From: Halobacterium hubeiense
Lineage (GTDB): Archaea > Halobacteriota > Halobacteria > Halobacteriales > Halobacteriaceae
NCBI RefSeq assembly: GCF_001488575.1
Contig: NZ_LN831304.1
Location: 92,626-156,625 of the forward strand
DNA length: 64,000 nucleotides
Direction: 5' to 3'
The notes beneath the pieces were generated by a model. It was not told where the DNA came from. It worked only from the letters and a program-made list of their open reading frames with translations, and ran no database searches. The translations under genes were made by a program, and so were the position numbers. Of the stretch, positions 51,505-60,390 are shown in pieces. Each line of letters starts with the position of its first letter. Within the stretch, counting starts at the first letter, position 1.

Positions 51505-52160
51505 TTAAAGGTCGAAGATCGCGTCCATTTCAGTGGTAGTTAGCTCGAAGTCGAAGATGTCAATATTCTCCTCTTGGTGCTGCCGCTTCGAGGCTTTCGG
51601 TATGGCAGACACGTTCTCCTGCTGTATCAGCCAGCGACGCGCGACTTGTGCCGGGGACTTCCCGTACCGTTCGCCGATTCGAACCAGGGTCTCGTTTTCG
51701 AGCCTTCTCCCGACGGCCAACGGACTGTACGCGGTCAGCATTATGTTATTATCCACGCAGTGTTCCAAGAGTTGCGATTGGTCTGTGAATGGGTGATACT
51801 CGACCTGGTTCGTGACTATGGGCGTATCTGATGCTGCTTCGGCTTCGCGCAGTTGCCGAATGGAGAAATTGCTCACACCAATATGTCGGACGCGCCCCGC
51901 TTCTTGTAACTCATTCATCGCCCTGATCGACTCCTCGACTGGGACGCTCCGACTCGGTTCGTGAATCAGTAACAGATCGACAGACTCCATTTTGAGTCGA
52001 TCCAAACTGTCCTCAAAAGAGTCATGGAGGTCGTCGTACGCGAGATTTCGACTGAGAGTTTTCGTCACCACGAATACCTCGTCGCGGGCGATGTCTGCTT
52101 TCTCGACGGCAGCTCCAACCGCGTCTTCATTCCCATACATTTGCGCCGTGCTTCGGAACA
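51505..52160 (-). pseudogene. aldo/keto reductase lacking its N terminus
   Basis: The sequence from TAQMYGNEDAVGAAV to the end is a normal aldo/keto reductase of the AKR5/DkgA type, with the Lys in VVTKT, His in LLIHEPS and VSNFS. The first 45 or so residues, with the catalytic Asp, are missing: the homology stops near 52160, just before the promoter motif of the divergent cupin gene. An open frame goes on upstream to 52560, but that part is antisense to the cupin gene. It is probably inactive. Confidence 0.75.
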
Positions 52161-52172
52161 CAGTGAAAATAT

Positions 52173-52204
52173 TTAAATGAACTTTCAAGATAGCATCGGA
52201 CTCA
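52173..52204 (+). promoter_or_regulatory. shared promoter motif, copy 4 (cupin/AKR operon)
   Basis: TTTAAATG, CTTTC, then ATAGCATCGGAC, 64 bases before the cupin start. It adjoins the breakpoint of the truncated aldo/keto reductase, suggesting that the promoter and the following operon arrived as one block. Confidence 0.65.
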
Positions 52205-52236
52205 AGCAACTGACTGTCCTCAATTAGATCTGAACC

Positions 52237-52617
52237 ATGGACGTTTCCAACGTTCCGTCCGCGGACAGGGAAGAATCGGACCACCCAGTGCAGGTCGGCT
52301 CGCCGCTGATTACGGACGGCCTCGAGAGTGCCTTCGACGGGACGACCGTCAGCGCCGCGGAAGTGACCTTCCGCCCGGGCGAGCGCACCAAGTTTCACGC
52401 CCACGCCGGCGTGCAGATTCTGTACGTTACTGGAGGTATCGGGATGGTCGGCAACCGCGAGGAAGAATGTGAAGTGTCGGAAGGCGATCTGGTTATCTTC
52501 GAACCCGGGGAGGAACACTGGCACGGGACGAGCGAGGATGCCGACAGCGAGTTCAGCCACGTCTATTTCCTCGCCGAACCCGACGAGGGCGAATTAGAGA
52601 TTCAGGAGGTGCCCTAA
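52237..52617 (+). CDS. cupin-domain protein
   Basis: A 126-residue single cupin. Metal ligands are visible in PGERTKFHAHAGVQ (two His) and GEEHWHGT (His), separated by a beta strand that includes YVTGGIGMVG. Related cupins accompany oxidoreductases and carboxymuconolactone-decarboxylase-like genes. The stop codon is followed at once by the ATG of the aldo/keto reductase, so the pair is one operon. Confidence 0.85.
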   Translation: MDVSNVPSADREESDHPVQVGSPLITDGLESAFDGTTVSAAEVTFRPGERTKFHAHAGVQILYVTGGIGMVGNREEECEVSEGDLVIFEPGEEHWHGTSEDADSEFSHVYFLAEPDEGELEIQEVP

Positions 52618-53595
52618 ATGGAGTACACGACCCTTGGATCCACCGGGATGGAGGTCTCGAAGATCTGTCTCGGTTGCATGAGCTTCGGATCGAACGCGCA
52701 AGAGGATTGGATCCTCGGAGAAGAAGGGGGCCGCGAGATCATCGAGCGAGCGATCGACCTCGGTATCAACTTCTTCGACACCGCCAACGTCTACTCCAGC
52801 GGCACGAGCGAACAGATCTTGGGGAACGTCCTTTCGGACTACGACCGGGACGAGCAGGTCGTCGCGACCAAAGTGCGGTTCCCGGGCGCGACGGACCACC
52901 GGAACGCGGCGGGACTGTCTCGGAAGACCATCGAGCAAGAACTCCAACACTCACTTGACAGGTTAGGGATGGATACCGTCGATCTATATCAAATCCATCG
53001 GTGGGACTACGACACGCCGATCGAGGAGACGCTACGAGCCCTTGACGACGCGGTCCGCCGCAATCAGGTCCGATACATTGGTGCCTCGTCTATGTGGACT
53101 CACCAGTTCCAGGAAGCGCTGCACACCAGTGACCGTCTCGCGCTCGAGCGGTTTCAGGCGATGCAGAACCACTACGCGCTGGCCTATCGGGAGGAAGAGC
53201 GCGAGATGTTGCCCCTCTGCGAGAAGGAGGGCATCGGGGTTATCCCGTGGTCGCCGCTCGCCCACGGTTACTTCACGCGTCCTCACGAGGAGATGGACGC
53301 GACCACACGCGGCGAGACCCACGACCCGCTCTACGACCATCCCTACCGAGAAGGTGGTGGCATCGAGATCAACGAGCGAGTGGAAGAACTCGCCGAGGAG
53401 AAAGGCGTGACGATGGCGCAGATCGCCCTGGCGTGGCACTTCCACAAGGACTGGGTGGATGCACCGATCGTCGGAACGACAAGCGTTGAGCACCTCGAAC
53501 AAGCGGTCGAGGCGCTCGATATCGACCTGTCGGACTCGGATATCGAGTACCTCGAAGACCCTTACGAACCGGTCGAAGTTACCACGCACGAGTAA
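52618..53595 (+). CDS. aldo/keto reductase
   Basis: A 325-residue aldo/keto reductase of the YajO/Tas-like group. The catalytic tetrad is D54, Y59 (DTANVYS), K85 (ATKV) and H127 (QIHRWD). The phosphate-binding end is IVGTTSVEHLEQ. It reduces carbonyl groups with NADPH. It is directly downstream of the cupin gene with no gap. Confidence 0.9.
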   Translation: MEYTTLGSTGMEVSKICLGCMSFGSNAQEDWILGEEGGREIIERAIDLGINFFDTANVYSSGTSEQILGNVLSDYDRDEQVVATKVRFPGATDHRNAAGLSRKTIEQELQHSLDRLGMDTVDLYQIHRWDYDTPIEETLRALDDAVRRNQVRYIGASSMWTHQFQEALHTSDRLALERFQAMQNHYALAYREEEREMLPLCEKEGIGVIPWSPLAHGYFTRPHEEMDATTRGETHDPLYDHPYREGGGIEINERVEELAEEKGVTMAQIALAWHFHKDWVDAPIVGTTSVEHLEQAVEALDIDLSDSDIEYLEDPYEPVEVTTHE

Positions 53596-53709
53596 CGGCC
53601 ACCACAAATTGGGATCGAACGACATCAAGACGATTTGTCCGTTCTACAGCAGTTTTCCGAATGGGTTCCCAAAACAAGCGCTCATTACAGATCGAATATC
53701 GCTGCTCAG

Positions 53710-55386
53710 ATGGTAAGCACACCCTCCTCGCGTCGCGCTGTCTTCCGGCGTATCGCTCAGACCTCCTTCTACGACTGGCCCGCCTATACGGATACCCCAC
53801 TGTACGACTGTAGTTCGACAGGCGCGCTCGCCGAAGATGTTCGAACCCTCACAAGCGTGTGGTTCGACCACGATGCTCACGAGTCCATTGAGGAATTCGT
53901 CTGCCACTGGCCGCTTGCTTATGTCGAGTTCGACGCTCATGACTGCTACACTGGCCATACACGGTATGAGATGGAGCAGTTGTTCCGGGCGTTCCTGATC
54001 AAAGCCCTTCAGGGCTGGGCGCACGAAACCGCTCTCGTCACGCACCTCGAGAATCATCCTGACCTCCGTCAGCGATTGGACTTCCAGACAGTCCCCGACC
54101 AGTCGACGCTGTGGCGCAGCTGGAACAAGCGCTTCAGTGCCGACCTCCGTGAAACAGTCAAGAGAACGGCGCAGACGATCCTCATTAACGCACAGAATGC
54201 CGGTGTTGCGGTTCCCCGCGACCCGAAACAGAAGCTCCAGTACCATGACGGCGAGGCTGTTGAAACCGATCCGGACGACCAGACTGTTTTGGAAGACGCA
54301 GCGAAGATCAGTGATCACGTCAGCCGCGTCGTCTTCCCGGCATTCTCGCTGAACCGTGGCGAGGGCTGTGAGATCCACGAGAACGCCTACTGGGGGTTGC
54401 AGACGTTTCTCGGACTTCGCGATCGGCTAGCTGCCAACGAAGGAGCTCGCAGTTTCGTCTATGAATCGACTCGGGATCGGACACCGCTGGGACACGCCCA
54501 TCGGGAGCACATCCGCGACCTCTCGATTGAAGAGGTTCGAGAGATGTACCGGCAGGCCATCACTCAGCTCCTGAACGAAGCTGGCGAAACAGAGCAATTC
54601 TGTCGAGCGGGGATCGTCGCGATCGACATTACCGAAGCTGCCCCCTTCACAGGCGATAGAACGGGCTACGAGGACGAGATCATCGGGACAAAGGAGAACA
54701 CCAACGAGTATGCCTATCAGTGGGCGACGGTGCAGTTGGTCGGGAATGCCGTCCCGATCGTGCTGGACGCGCGCCCTGTCCGAAAGGGGGAGACACGACT
54801 GGAAATCGTTGAGGACTTGCTCGATTCGGCTGAGGACCTCGTCCATGTCGATAACGTCCTGATGGACCGGGAGTTCGATAGCCAGCACGTCTTGGAGATG
54901 ATCAGCCAGCGCGGGCTCTCCTACGTCGTTCCCAAGCGGATGCAGACCAGCGAGAAAGCCCAGGTCAAGCGATTGCTTCGATGTGATCAAGACCGCTACG
55001 AGACCGATCGGAAGCTTCACCTCGGCAAGAACGAATGGCACGAGACGACGCTGATCTACCGTCGGAAAGAAGACTCCGAGCACGACGACCACCGGCAGTA
55101 CTCGGTGTTCATGACGAATTGCGGGAGCGGTCACCTCACAGAGTACGGGTTTCGGTGGGAGACCGAGAGCGGATACAGGTCGATAAAGCGGTTCATGGCG
55201 GCGACGACGTCGAAGAATTTCGGGCTCCGATTCTTCTACTTCGCATTCGCGTGTCTTTTGTACTCGATTTGGCGAGCGGTCGATTTGCTCGTCCAAGTCG
55301 AGTTGACGGGTGAGTACAAACACTCACCCATTGTGACGGCCGACAATACGCTCACGCTGCTGAAGAAGGAAACCGGAATCGGATAG
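53710..55386 (+). CDS. IS4-type transposase
   Basis: A 558-residue DDE transposase. D306 (AIDITEA), D386 (MDREFD) and E486 in the IS4 signature Y-(2)-R-(3)-E-(6)-K (YGFRWETESGYRSIK). The start at 53710 matches the length of the second copy at 58326-60002. The two proteins are clearly related but not identical, so they are separate members. The right end of the element shares CCCGCTAAACCC and TGTAGTCTCAACTT with the second copy. A matching left end was not found. Confidence 0.9.
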   Translation: MVSTPSSRRAVFRRIAQTSFYDWPAYTDTPLYDCSSTGALAEDVRTLTSVWFDHDAHESIEEFVCHWPLAYVEFDAHDCYTGHTRYEMEQLFRAFLIKALQGWAHETALVTHLENHPDLRQRLDFQTVPDQSTLWRSWNKRFSADLRETVKRTAQTILINAQNAGVAVPRDPKQKLQYHDGEAVETDPDDQTVLEDAAKISDHVSRVVFPAFSLNRGEGCEIHENAYWGLQTFLGLRDRLAANEGARSFVYESTRDRTPLGHAHREHIRDLSIEEVREMYRQAITQLLNEAGETEQFCRAGIVAIDITEAAPFTGDRTGYEDEIIGTKENTNEYAYQWATVQLVGNAVPIVLDARPVRKGETRLEIVEDLLDSAEDLVHVDNVLMDREFDSQHVLEMISQRGLSYVVPKRMQTSEKAQVKRLLRCDQDRYETDRKLHLGKNEWHETTLIYRRKEDSEHDDHRQYSVFMTNCGSGHLTEYGFRWETESGYRSIKRFMAATTSKNFGLRFFYFAFACLLYSIWRAVDLLVQVELTGEYKHSPIVTADNTLTLLKKETGIG

Positions 55387-55672
55387 AGAGATACTCTGTC
55401 CGCGGCAATACGGATTCCTGAGTGGCAACACTGTCGGGGATCTTGAAAATTCACTGGTCTAGTTGGTAGTACGACACGAGAAGACTATCGAGAGTAGATC
55501 CGAAGCAGCTTCGTCTCGAAAATTCGCCCGAAACCACACATTACAGCCCCGCTAAACCCACTGTAGTCTCAACTTCCATCGGCTCACAGAAGTTGCGACC
55601 GGCGGTCTCAATGCATACGGTCATCACAGCGGAGTTCATAAATAGTATGAAGGCGTAGTTCCGGGTAGAGCA
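55387..55672. other. right end of the IS4-type element and promoter
   Basis: This 286-base stretch holds no gene. It contains the element's right end (about 55545-55571) and then the 40-base repeat at 55579-55618. A TATA-like CATAAATAG near 55636 precedes the antitoxin start. Confidence 0.6.
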
Positions 55673-56041
55673 ATGGCACAAATCACCGGCTCCTATCCAG
55701 ACGACTTGGACCTCCTCATCGAGGGAGCAGTCGAGGCAGGTGTGTTTGGCGGTAAGAGCGATGCGCTGCGAGAGTTCGTGCGCGAGTACTTCGAAGACCA
55801 CGAAAATGAGCGCATTGCGGCTGCGGTCGCCCTCTACGAACGCGAGCGGATCACACTCGGTGATGCTGCGAGACTTGCTGATGTCGACCGCTGGACGATG
55901 CGGGATATCCTCCGTGAGCACGGCGTTGAGCTCCGCCTCGGACTCGTTGACGAAGACGACGCAGCCTACGAGGTCGAGGCAGCGAGCGAACTCGAATTCG
56001 ATGATGACGACCCGGACGACGAGGAGTCACATGCGAAATGA
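55673..56041 (+). CDS. UPF0175-family protein, candidate antitoxin
   Basis: A 122-residue protein. A short N-terminal strand-helix region (KSDALREFVREYFEDH) is followed by the UPF0175 helix-turn-helix (ITLGDAARLADVDRWTMRDILREHGV). A very acidic tail follows. UPF0175 proteins are antitoxins of PIN-type toxins. Here the toxin candidate starts within its last codons (4-base overlap). Confidence 0.85.
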   Translation: MAQITGSYPDDLDLLIEGAVEAGVFGGKSDALREFVREYFEDHENERIAAAVALYERERITLGDAARLADVDRWTMRDILREHGVELRLGLVDEDDAAYEVEAASELEFDDDDPDDEESHAK

Positions 56042-56544
56042 CAGGTGACGATATTCCAGCGAACCCGAGCGTACTTGACACGACTGTCCTTTCGAATTTT
56101 GCGTATATCGACCAGCTGTGCGTGGTTGCAGGGCTCTCCGGGATCTGTACGGTACCGGTCGTTCGCGAGGAACTCGAAGATGGTGTCGACGATCACCCAT
56201 ATCTTCAGTCGGCACTCGATACACTTGAGGAGGAAATTCCAATCGCGACGATCTCGAAAACTGTCGCAAACAGAGAGGCGGTCGTCAGTGGACATCTTGA
56301 TCCAGGTGAGGCACAGGCGTTCGCCTTTGCAGACGCACAGGACGGCCGACTGCTGACCGACGACGGGGATGCACGGTCGTTTGCCAAAGAACAGGGCGTG
56401 ACCGTTGTCGGCTCGGTCGGTGTGCTCTTTGCTGCTATCGATGCTGGAAAGATAAACGAATCGACCGCTGATGAGTGGCTGTCGACGTGGATCGATGAGA
56501 TCGGGTACTACGTTCCATACCGGTCGATTTCGGAATACTGGTGA
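56038..56544 (+). CDS. PIN-like (DUF3368) toxin candidate
   Basis: A 168-residue protein with the PIN-like acid pattern: D in VLDTTVLSNFA, E in VVREELEDG, D in LDPGEAQAFAFA and D-D in LLTDDGDARSFA. Members cut RNA, and in this setting the upstream UPF0175 protein should neutralise it. The pair is next to an IS copy and probably helps keep the replicon. Confidence 0.83.
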   Translation: MTGDDIPANPSVLDTTVLSNFAYIDQLCVVAGLSGICTVPVVREELEDGVDDHPYLQSALDTLEEEIPIATISKTVANREAVVSGHLDPGEAQAFAFADAQDGRLLTDDGDARSFAKEQGVTVVGSVGVLFAAIDAGKINESTADEWLSTWIDEIGYYVPYRSISEYW

Positions 56545-56726
56545 GCTACGCTTATATCTAAGTGTAATGAAATCCCCATCGCCTATCCTAGTAGCGATCC
56601 CGAATATTTTTCCTCCCAAAGAATTCACCATAACGTTGTGTGAGGTGCTCTCAAACAGATTTCCGGGCGCTCTAAGAGACCAAAATCTACGTGAATGCTT
56701 TTATATTCTCATGTATAACCGGCGAT
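56545..56726. other. intergenic with promoter
   Basis: No gene is seen. TTTTATATTC at 56699-56708 is a strong TATA box about 20-28 bases before the next ATG, typical of a leaderless transcript. Confidence 0.55.
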
Positions 56727-57386
56727 ATGGCTATCGTCGCAGAAATCCTTCTCGGAGGGCATTCATTTCCGCTGGTTGGAGTCGCAAATGAAATCCCCAG
56801 TGGTAGAATTTCGGTCTCGAAGCTGAGTTTACGATCAGATGACGAACTACTGTTCATCGTCAGTGTTGACTCCCAGTCTCGCACGGTCTTCGAGCAAGAA
56901 TTACGCACGCAACCTGAGATAACTGATGTTGTTCAGATCGGGGAGGCAGCAGACGATTGGTTCTACAAAGTAATTGCTATCTTCAACTCTGGTCTTGATG
57001 CGTCATATGAATTTGAAAAACACGAGGGTGTAATGATGGATGGGACCATTACCAGCGACGGATTTCGAAAAGAGAAAGTGTTCTCAGACTATGAAGCACT
57101 ACAGACACTTCGAGACCGGTGCGATGTTCTTGGTATCCCATTTGAGTTGTTGAGGATCGCCGTCGATCCCGAGAACCCAGGAGAGCGTGATACATTCGGG
57201 CTCACCGATAAACAGTACCGAGCGATGTCCCTTGCCTTCGCTCACGGGTACTACGACTCCCCACGGCAGATGACGACACAGGAACTCGCTGAGGAACTCG
57301 GAATATCTGCTGCATCCGCATCTGATCTTCTGAGGCGGGCAGAAAATCAACTCATCAGTCAGACTCTCGGACCAACCATATCTTAA
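56727..57386 (+). CDS. HTH-10 (bat-type) transcriptional regulator
   Basis: A 219-residue regulator, related in layout to the one at 47191. The C-terminal HTH-10 domain has FGLTDKQYRAMSLAFAHGYY and ELAEELGISAASASDLLRR. The N-terminal part is a beta-rich sensor-type domain. It is followed by SDR3 on the same strand after 55 bases. HTH-10 plus SDR occurs twice in this window, which suggests a repeated regulator/enzyme module. Confidence 0.85.
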   Translation: MAIVAEILLGGHSFPLVGVANEIPSGRISVSKLSLRSDDELLFIVSVDSQSRTVFEQELRTQPEITDVVQIGEAADDWFYKVIAIFNSGLDASYEFEKHEGVMMDGTITSDGFRKEKVFSDYEALQTLRDRCDVLGIPFELLRIAVDPENPGERDTFGLTDKQYRAMSLAFAHGYYDSPRQMTTQELAEELGISAASASDLLRRAENQLISQTLGPTIS

Positions 57387-57441
57387 GTACCCTTGTATAT
57401 AAGCATAAAATTCTCTCTCTTTACGTCTCTATTAGGAAGTG

Positions 57442-58278
57442 ATGCCATCACTGACTGACCAAGTTGCGATTATTACTGGCGCATCTTCGGGGATCGGCGA
57501 AGCAACAGCAGTGGAGTTAGCTGAAGAGGGTGCCTCAGTCGTTCTTGCAGCCCGCCGTGAAGAGCGATTAGAGACTGTCGCAGATCGCATCAAATCAAAC
57601 GGTGGTGATGCACTCGTCGCACCCACGGATATCACTGATGACGGGGATATCGTCTCTCTTGTTGAAACTGTTCAGGACGAGTTTGGCCGAATCGACATTA
57701 TCGTCAATAATGCTGGGTTTGGGCTCTATGGGAGTGTTGAAGAGACCCCTCTCGAAGACGCACGATATCAACTTGAAGTCAATCTATTCGGCCAGGCTCG
57801 CCTCACCCAGCTTGTCATCCCCGGTATGCGCGAGCGAGGATACGGCAAAATCATTAATATCAGTAGTAGTGGCGGGAAGGTTTGGGCACCACTAGGTGCG
57901 TGGTACCATGCCTCGAAACATGCGGTAGAAGGCTTCAGCGACTGCTTACGCTACGAACTTGATCCACATGGTATCGACGTAGTCATAATTGAACCCGGCG
58001 CTATTGATACAGAATGGGGGGAGATTGCGGTTGAAAACCTACGAGAATATAGTGCGGATGGGCCATACGCCGAGTTGGCCGAGTCATATATTGAGGCAAC
58101 TCAAGACGTGGACTTCAGTAGTGAGCCGGAAGCTGTCGCTAACACTATCACAGATGCAGTCCGTTCAAATAGCCCGAAGAATCGCTATACGGTGGGTATT
58201 GACGCAAAGCTAATGATCCCCCTCCGTAGGTTTGGTGGAGATCGCCTCTACGATCGGATTATCGACTACCAGTTCTGA
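57442..58278 (+). CDS. short-chain dehydrogenase/reductase (SDR3)
   Basis: A 278-residue SDR. TGASSGIGE (12-20), NNAG (89-92), Ser in NISSSGG (about 141), and Tyr155/Lys159 in YHASK. It is longer at the C terminus than SDR1 and SDR2 and has a different final part (GIDAKLMIPLRRFGGDRLYDR), as in the oxidoreductase/acylglycerone-phosphate-reductase-like branch. It lacks the promoter motif of the other three enzymes. The ATG at 57442 is preferred to the adjacent GTG. Confidence 0.88.
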   Translation: MPSLTDQVAIITGASSGIGEATAVELAEEGASVVLAARREERLETVADRIKSNGGDALVAPTDITDDGDIVSLVETVQDEFGRIDIIVNNAGFGLYGSVEETPLEDARYQLEVNLFGQARLTQLVIPGMRERGYGKIINISSSGGKVWAPLGAWYHASKHAVEGFSDCLRYELDPHGIDVVIIEPGAIDTEWGEIAVENLREYSADGPYAELAESYIEATQDVDFSSEPEAVANTITDAVRSNSPKNRYTVGIDAKLMIPLRRFGGDRLYDRIIDYQF

Positions 58279-58325
58279 ACGATATCTGGTATAAAATCCT
58301 GTGAATATTCCTTCAGCTTTGTAGA

Positions 58326-60002
58326 ATGGCATTGTCTTGTAAGTCCCGACGTAGGGTATTTAGAGAGATTGCATCACAGTCATACGTTAATTGGCTGGTA
58401 TATGATTCTACTCCGCTGTACGATCGCACGTCTCTCTATGCACTGGAATCGGATATTCGTGTCGTTGCAGAAACATGGTTCAAACAGGACGAACACAAGG
58501 CAGTCGAACCGTTCGTTCACTCATTGCCACTCGCATACATCCGGTTCGATGCCCACGACCGATACGCAGGTCCGACGACCTATGAGATGGAGATACTGTT
58601 TCGGCTGTTCCTGCTGAAAGAATGCTACGGCTGGGACCACGAAACTGACCTCATCGAGTACCTCACCCAACACCCTGATTTCTGCGAACAGATAGGCTTG
58701 GAGTCGGTGCCGAACCAGTCGACACTGTGGCGCAGCTGGCACCATCGCTTCACTACTGATCTCCAAGACACCGTCAAGACCGCGGCTCGAACAACCCTCA
58801 CCAAAGCGCAGAACGCGGGTGTCGCTGTTCCACGAGAGCCAGAACGACAGAGCCGCAGTCGCGGTGACGAGAATGAGGAATCAGACCCCGATAACCAGAC
58901 AGTATTAGAGCAAGCAGAGACAGTCACTGAGCAGGTGAGTCGCGTCGCCCTCCCCGCGTTCTCACTGGACCGTGGTGAGGGGTGTGAGATCCACGAAAAC
59001 GCCTACTGGGGCCTCCAGACCTATCTGGGCCTCCGTGAGAATCTCGCCGTCAACGAGGGCGCTCGGAGCTTCATCCATGAATCCTCTCGAGACCGGACGC
59101 CGCTCGGTCATGCTCATCGCGAGCATGTACGCGGCCTCTCAATCGAACAGATTCGAGAGATGTACCGGCAAGCCGTTGGCCGACTGCTGGACAAGGTAGC
59201 AGAGACTGAGGAGTTCTTCCGGGCCGGCATCGTTGCCATCGACATTACTGAATCTGACCCCTTCACCGGAGATCGAGCCGGGCACGAAGACGAAATCATC
59301 GGAACCAAAGAGAAGACCGACCAATACGCCTACCAGTGGGCCACCATCCAGCTGGTCGGGAACGCTGTTCCAATCGTATTAGATGCGCGCCCAGTTCGGA
59401 AAGGGGACACGCGCAAGGAAATCGTCGAGGACCTCTTGGACTCGGCTGAGGCAGTTGTTCACGTCGATAATGTGCTGATGGATCGGGAGTTCGATAGCCA
59501 GCACATCCTGGAGATGCTGAGTCAGCGCAGCCTCTCTTACGTAGTCCCCAAGCGGATGCAGACCAGCGAGAAAGCCCAGGCTAAGCGACTACTCAAACGG
59601 GGGAAGGACAGGTATGAGACCGACCGGAAGCTACATCTCGGCAACAACGAGTGGCACTTGACGACGTTGATCTACCGCCGGAAAGAGAATTCCGAACACG
59701 ACGATCACAGACAGTACTCGGTGTTCATGACGAACCGAGGCAGTGGCCTTCTCACTGAGTACGGCTACCGGTGGGAAATCGAAAGCGGCTACAAATCGAT
59801 CAAGCGGTTCATGGCCGCCACAACGTCGAAGCATTTCGGACTCCGGTTCTTCTACTTCGCGTTCGCGTGTCTCCTGTACTCGATCTGGCGAGCGGTGGAC
59901 CTGCTTGTACAGGTCGAATTGACTGATGAATACGACCACTCGCCAATTGTGACAGCCGACAACACGCTGACGCTGGTGAAGAAGGAAACGGGAATCGGAT
60001 AG
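58326..60002 (+). CDS. IS4-type transposase, second member
   Basis: A 558-residue transposase of the same length and family as the one at 53710. It has AIDITES, MDREFD and the YGYRWEIESGYKSIK signature with E in place. The sequences differ throughout, including many synonymous changes, so they did not arise by a recent hop. It lies directly downstream of SDR3. Confidence 0.9.
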   Translation: MALSCKSRRRVFREIASQSYVNWLVYDSTPLYDRTSLYALESDIRVVAETWFKQDEHKAVEPFVHSLPLAYIRFDAHDRYAGPTTYEMEILFRLFLLKECYGWDHETDLIEYLTQHPDFCEQIGLESVPNQSTLWRSWHHRFTTDLQDTVKTAARTTLTKAQNAGVAVPREPERQSRSRGDENEESDPDNQTVLEQAETVTEQVSRVALPAFSLDRGEGCEIHENAYWGLQTYLGLRENLAVNEGARSFIHESSRDRTPLGHAHREHVRGLSIEQIREMYRQAVGRLLDKVAETEEFFRAGIVAIDITESDPFTGDRAGHEDEIIGTKEKTDQYAYQWATIQLVGNAVPIVLDARPVRKGDTRKEIVEDLLDSAEAVVHVDNVLMDREFDSQHILEMLSQRSLSYVVPKRMQTSEKAQAKRLLKRGKDRYETDRKLHLGNNEWHLTTLIYRRKENSEHDDHRQYSVFMTNRGSGLLTEYGYRWEIESGYKSIKRFMAATTSKHFGLRFFYFAFACLLYSIWRAVDLLVQVELTDEYDHSPIVTADNTLTLVKKETGIG

Positions 60003-60390
60003 TGAGGGTACTCTCTCCGTGGTAGCGCGTCGTCTGAGTGGCTACACTATCCGGAGTCTCGGGAATCTCCTGGATTAGTTGCCTGAGAAACAAGAACGGC
60101 CGTTCAGAAAGCGATCTGAAGCAGATTCCGCTTGTCGATTCTGCCGAAACAACGCATCACAGGCCCGCTAAACCCGGTGTAGTCTCAACTTGCACATTCT
60201 TCGCGTCCTTTTAAGGCTACAAATGAAACTGGAAATTCTGGGAGCTGGTGAGTCCACAATCGGCGCGAACACAGAACAGGATCGACTTACCGACTGACTA
60301 TTGATTGAACTACTGACAGACACCACGAAAACACGCGAAAATGAACAGCGCAGCCGCTACCGAATCAGTAGACCCGGAGTGAGAAAAGCG
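60003..60390. other. right end of IS4-type element and flank of the next element
   Basis: No gene is seen in these 388 bases. CCCGCTAAACCC and TGTAGTCTCAACTT near 60170-60192 mark the right end of the second IS4-type element. The rest should include the end of the next element. Confidence 0.55.

Noticed and set aside
52161-52560. N-terminal half of the 351-codon aldo/keto reductase frame
   Set aside because: It is antisense to the cupin gene and shows no reductase similarity. Only the part below about 52160 is homologous.
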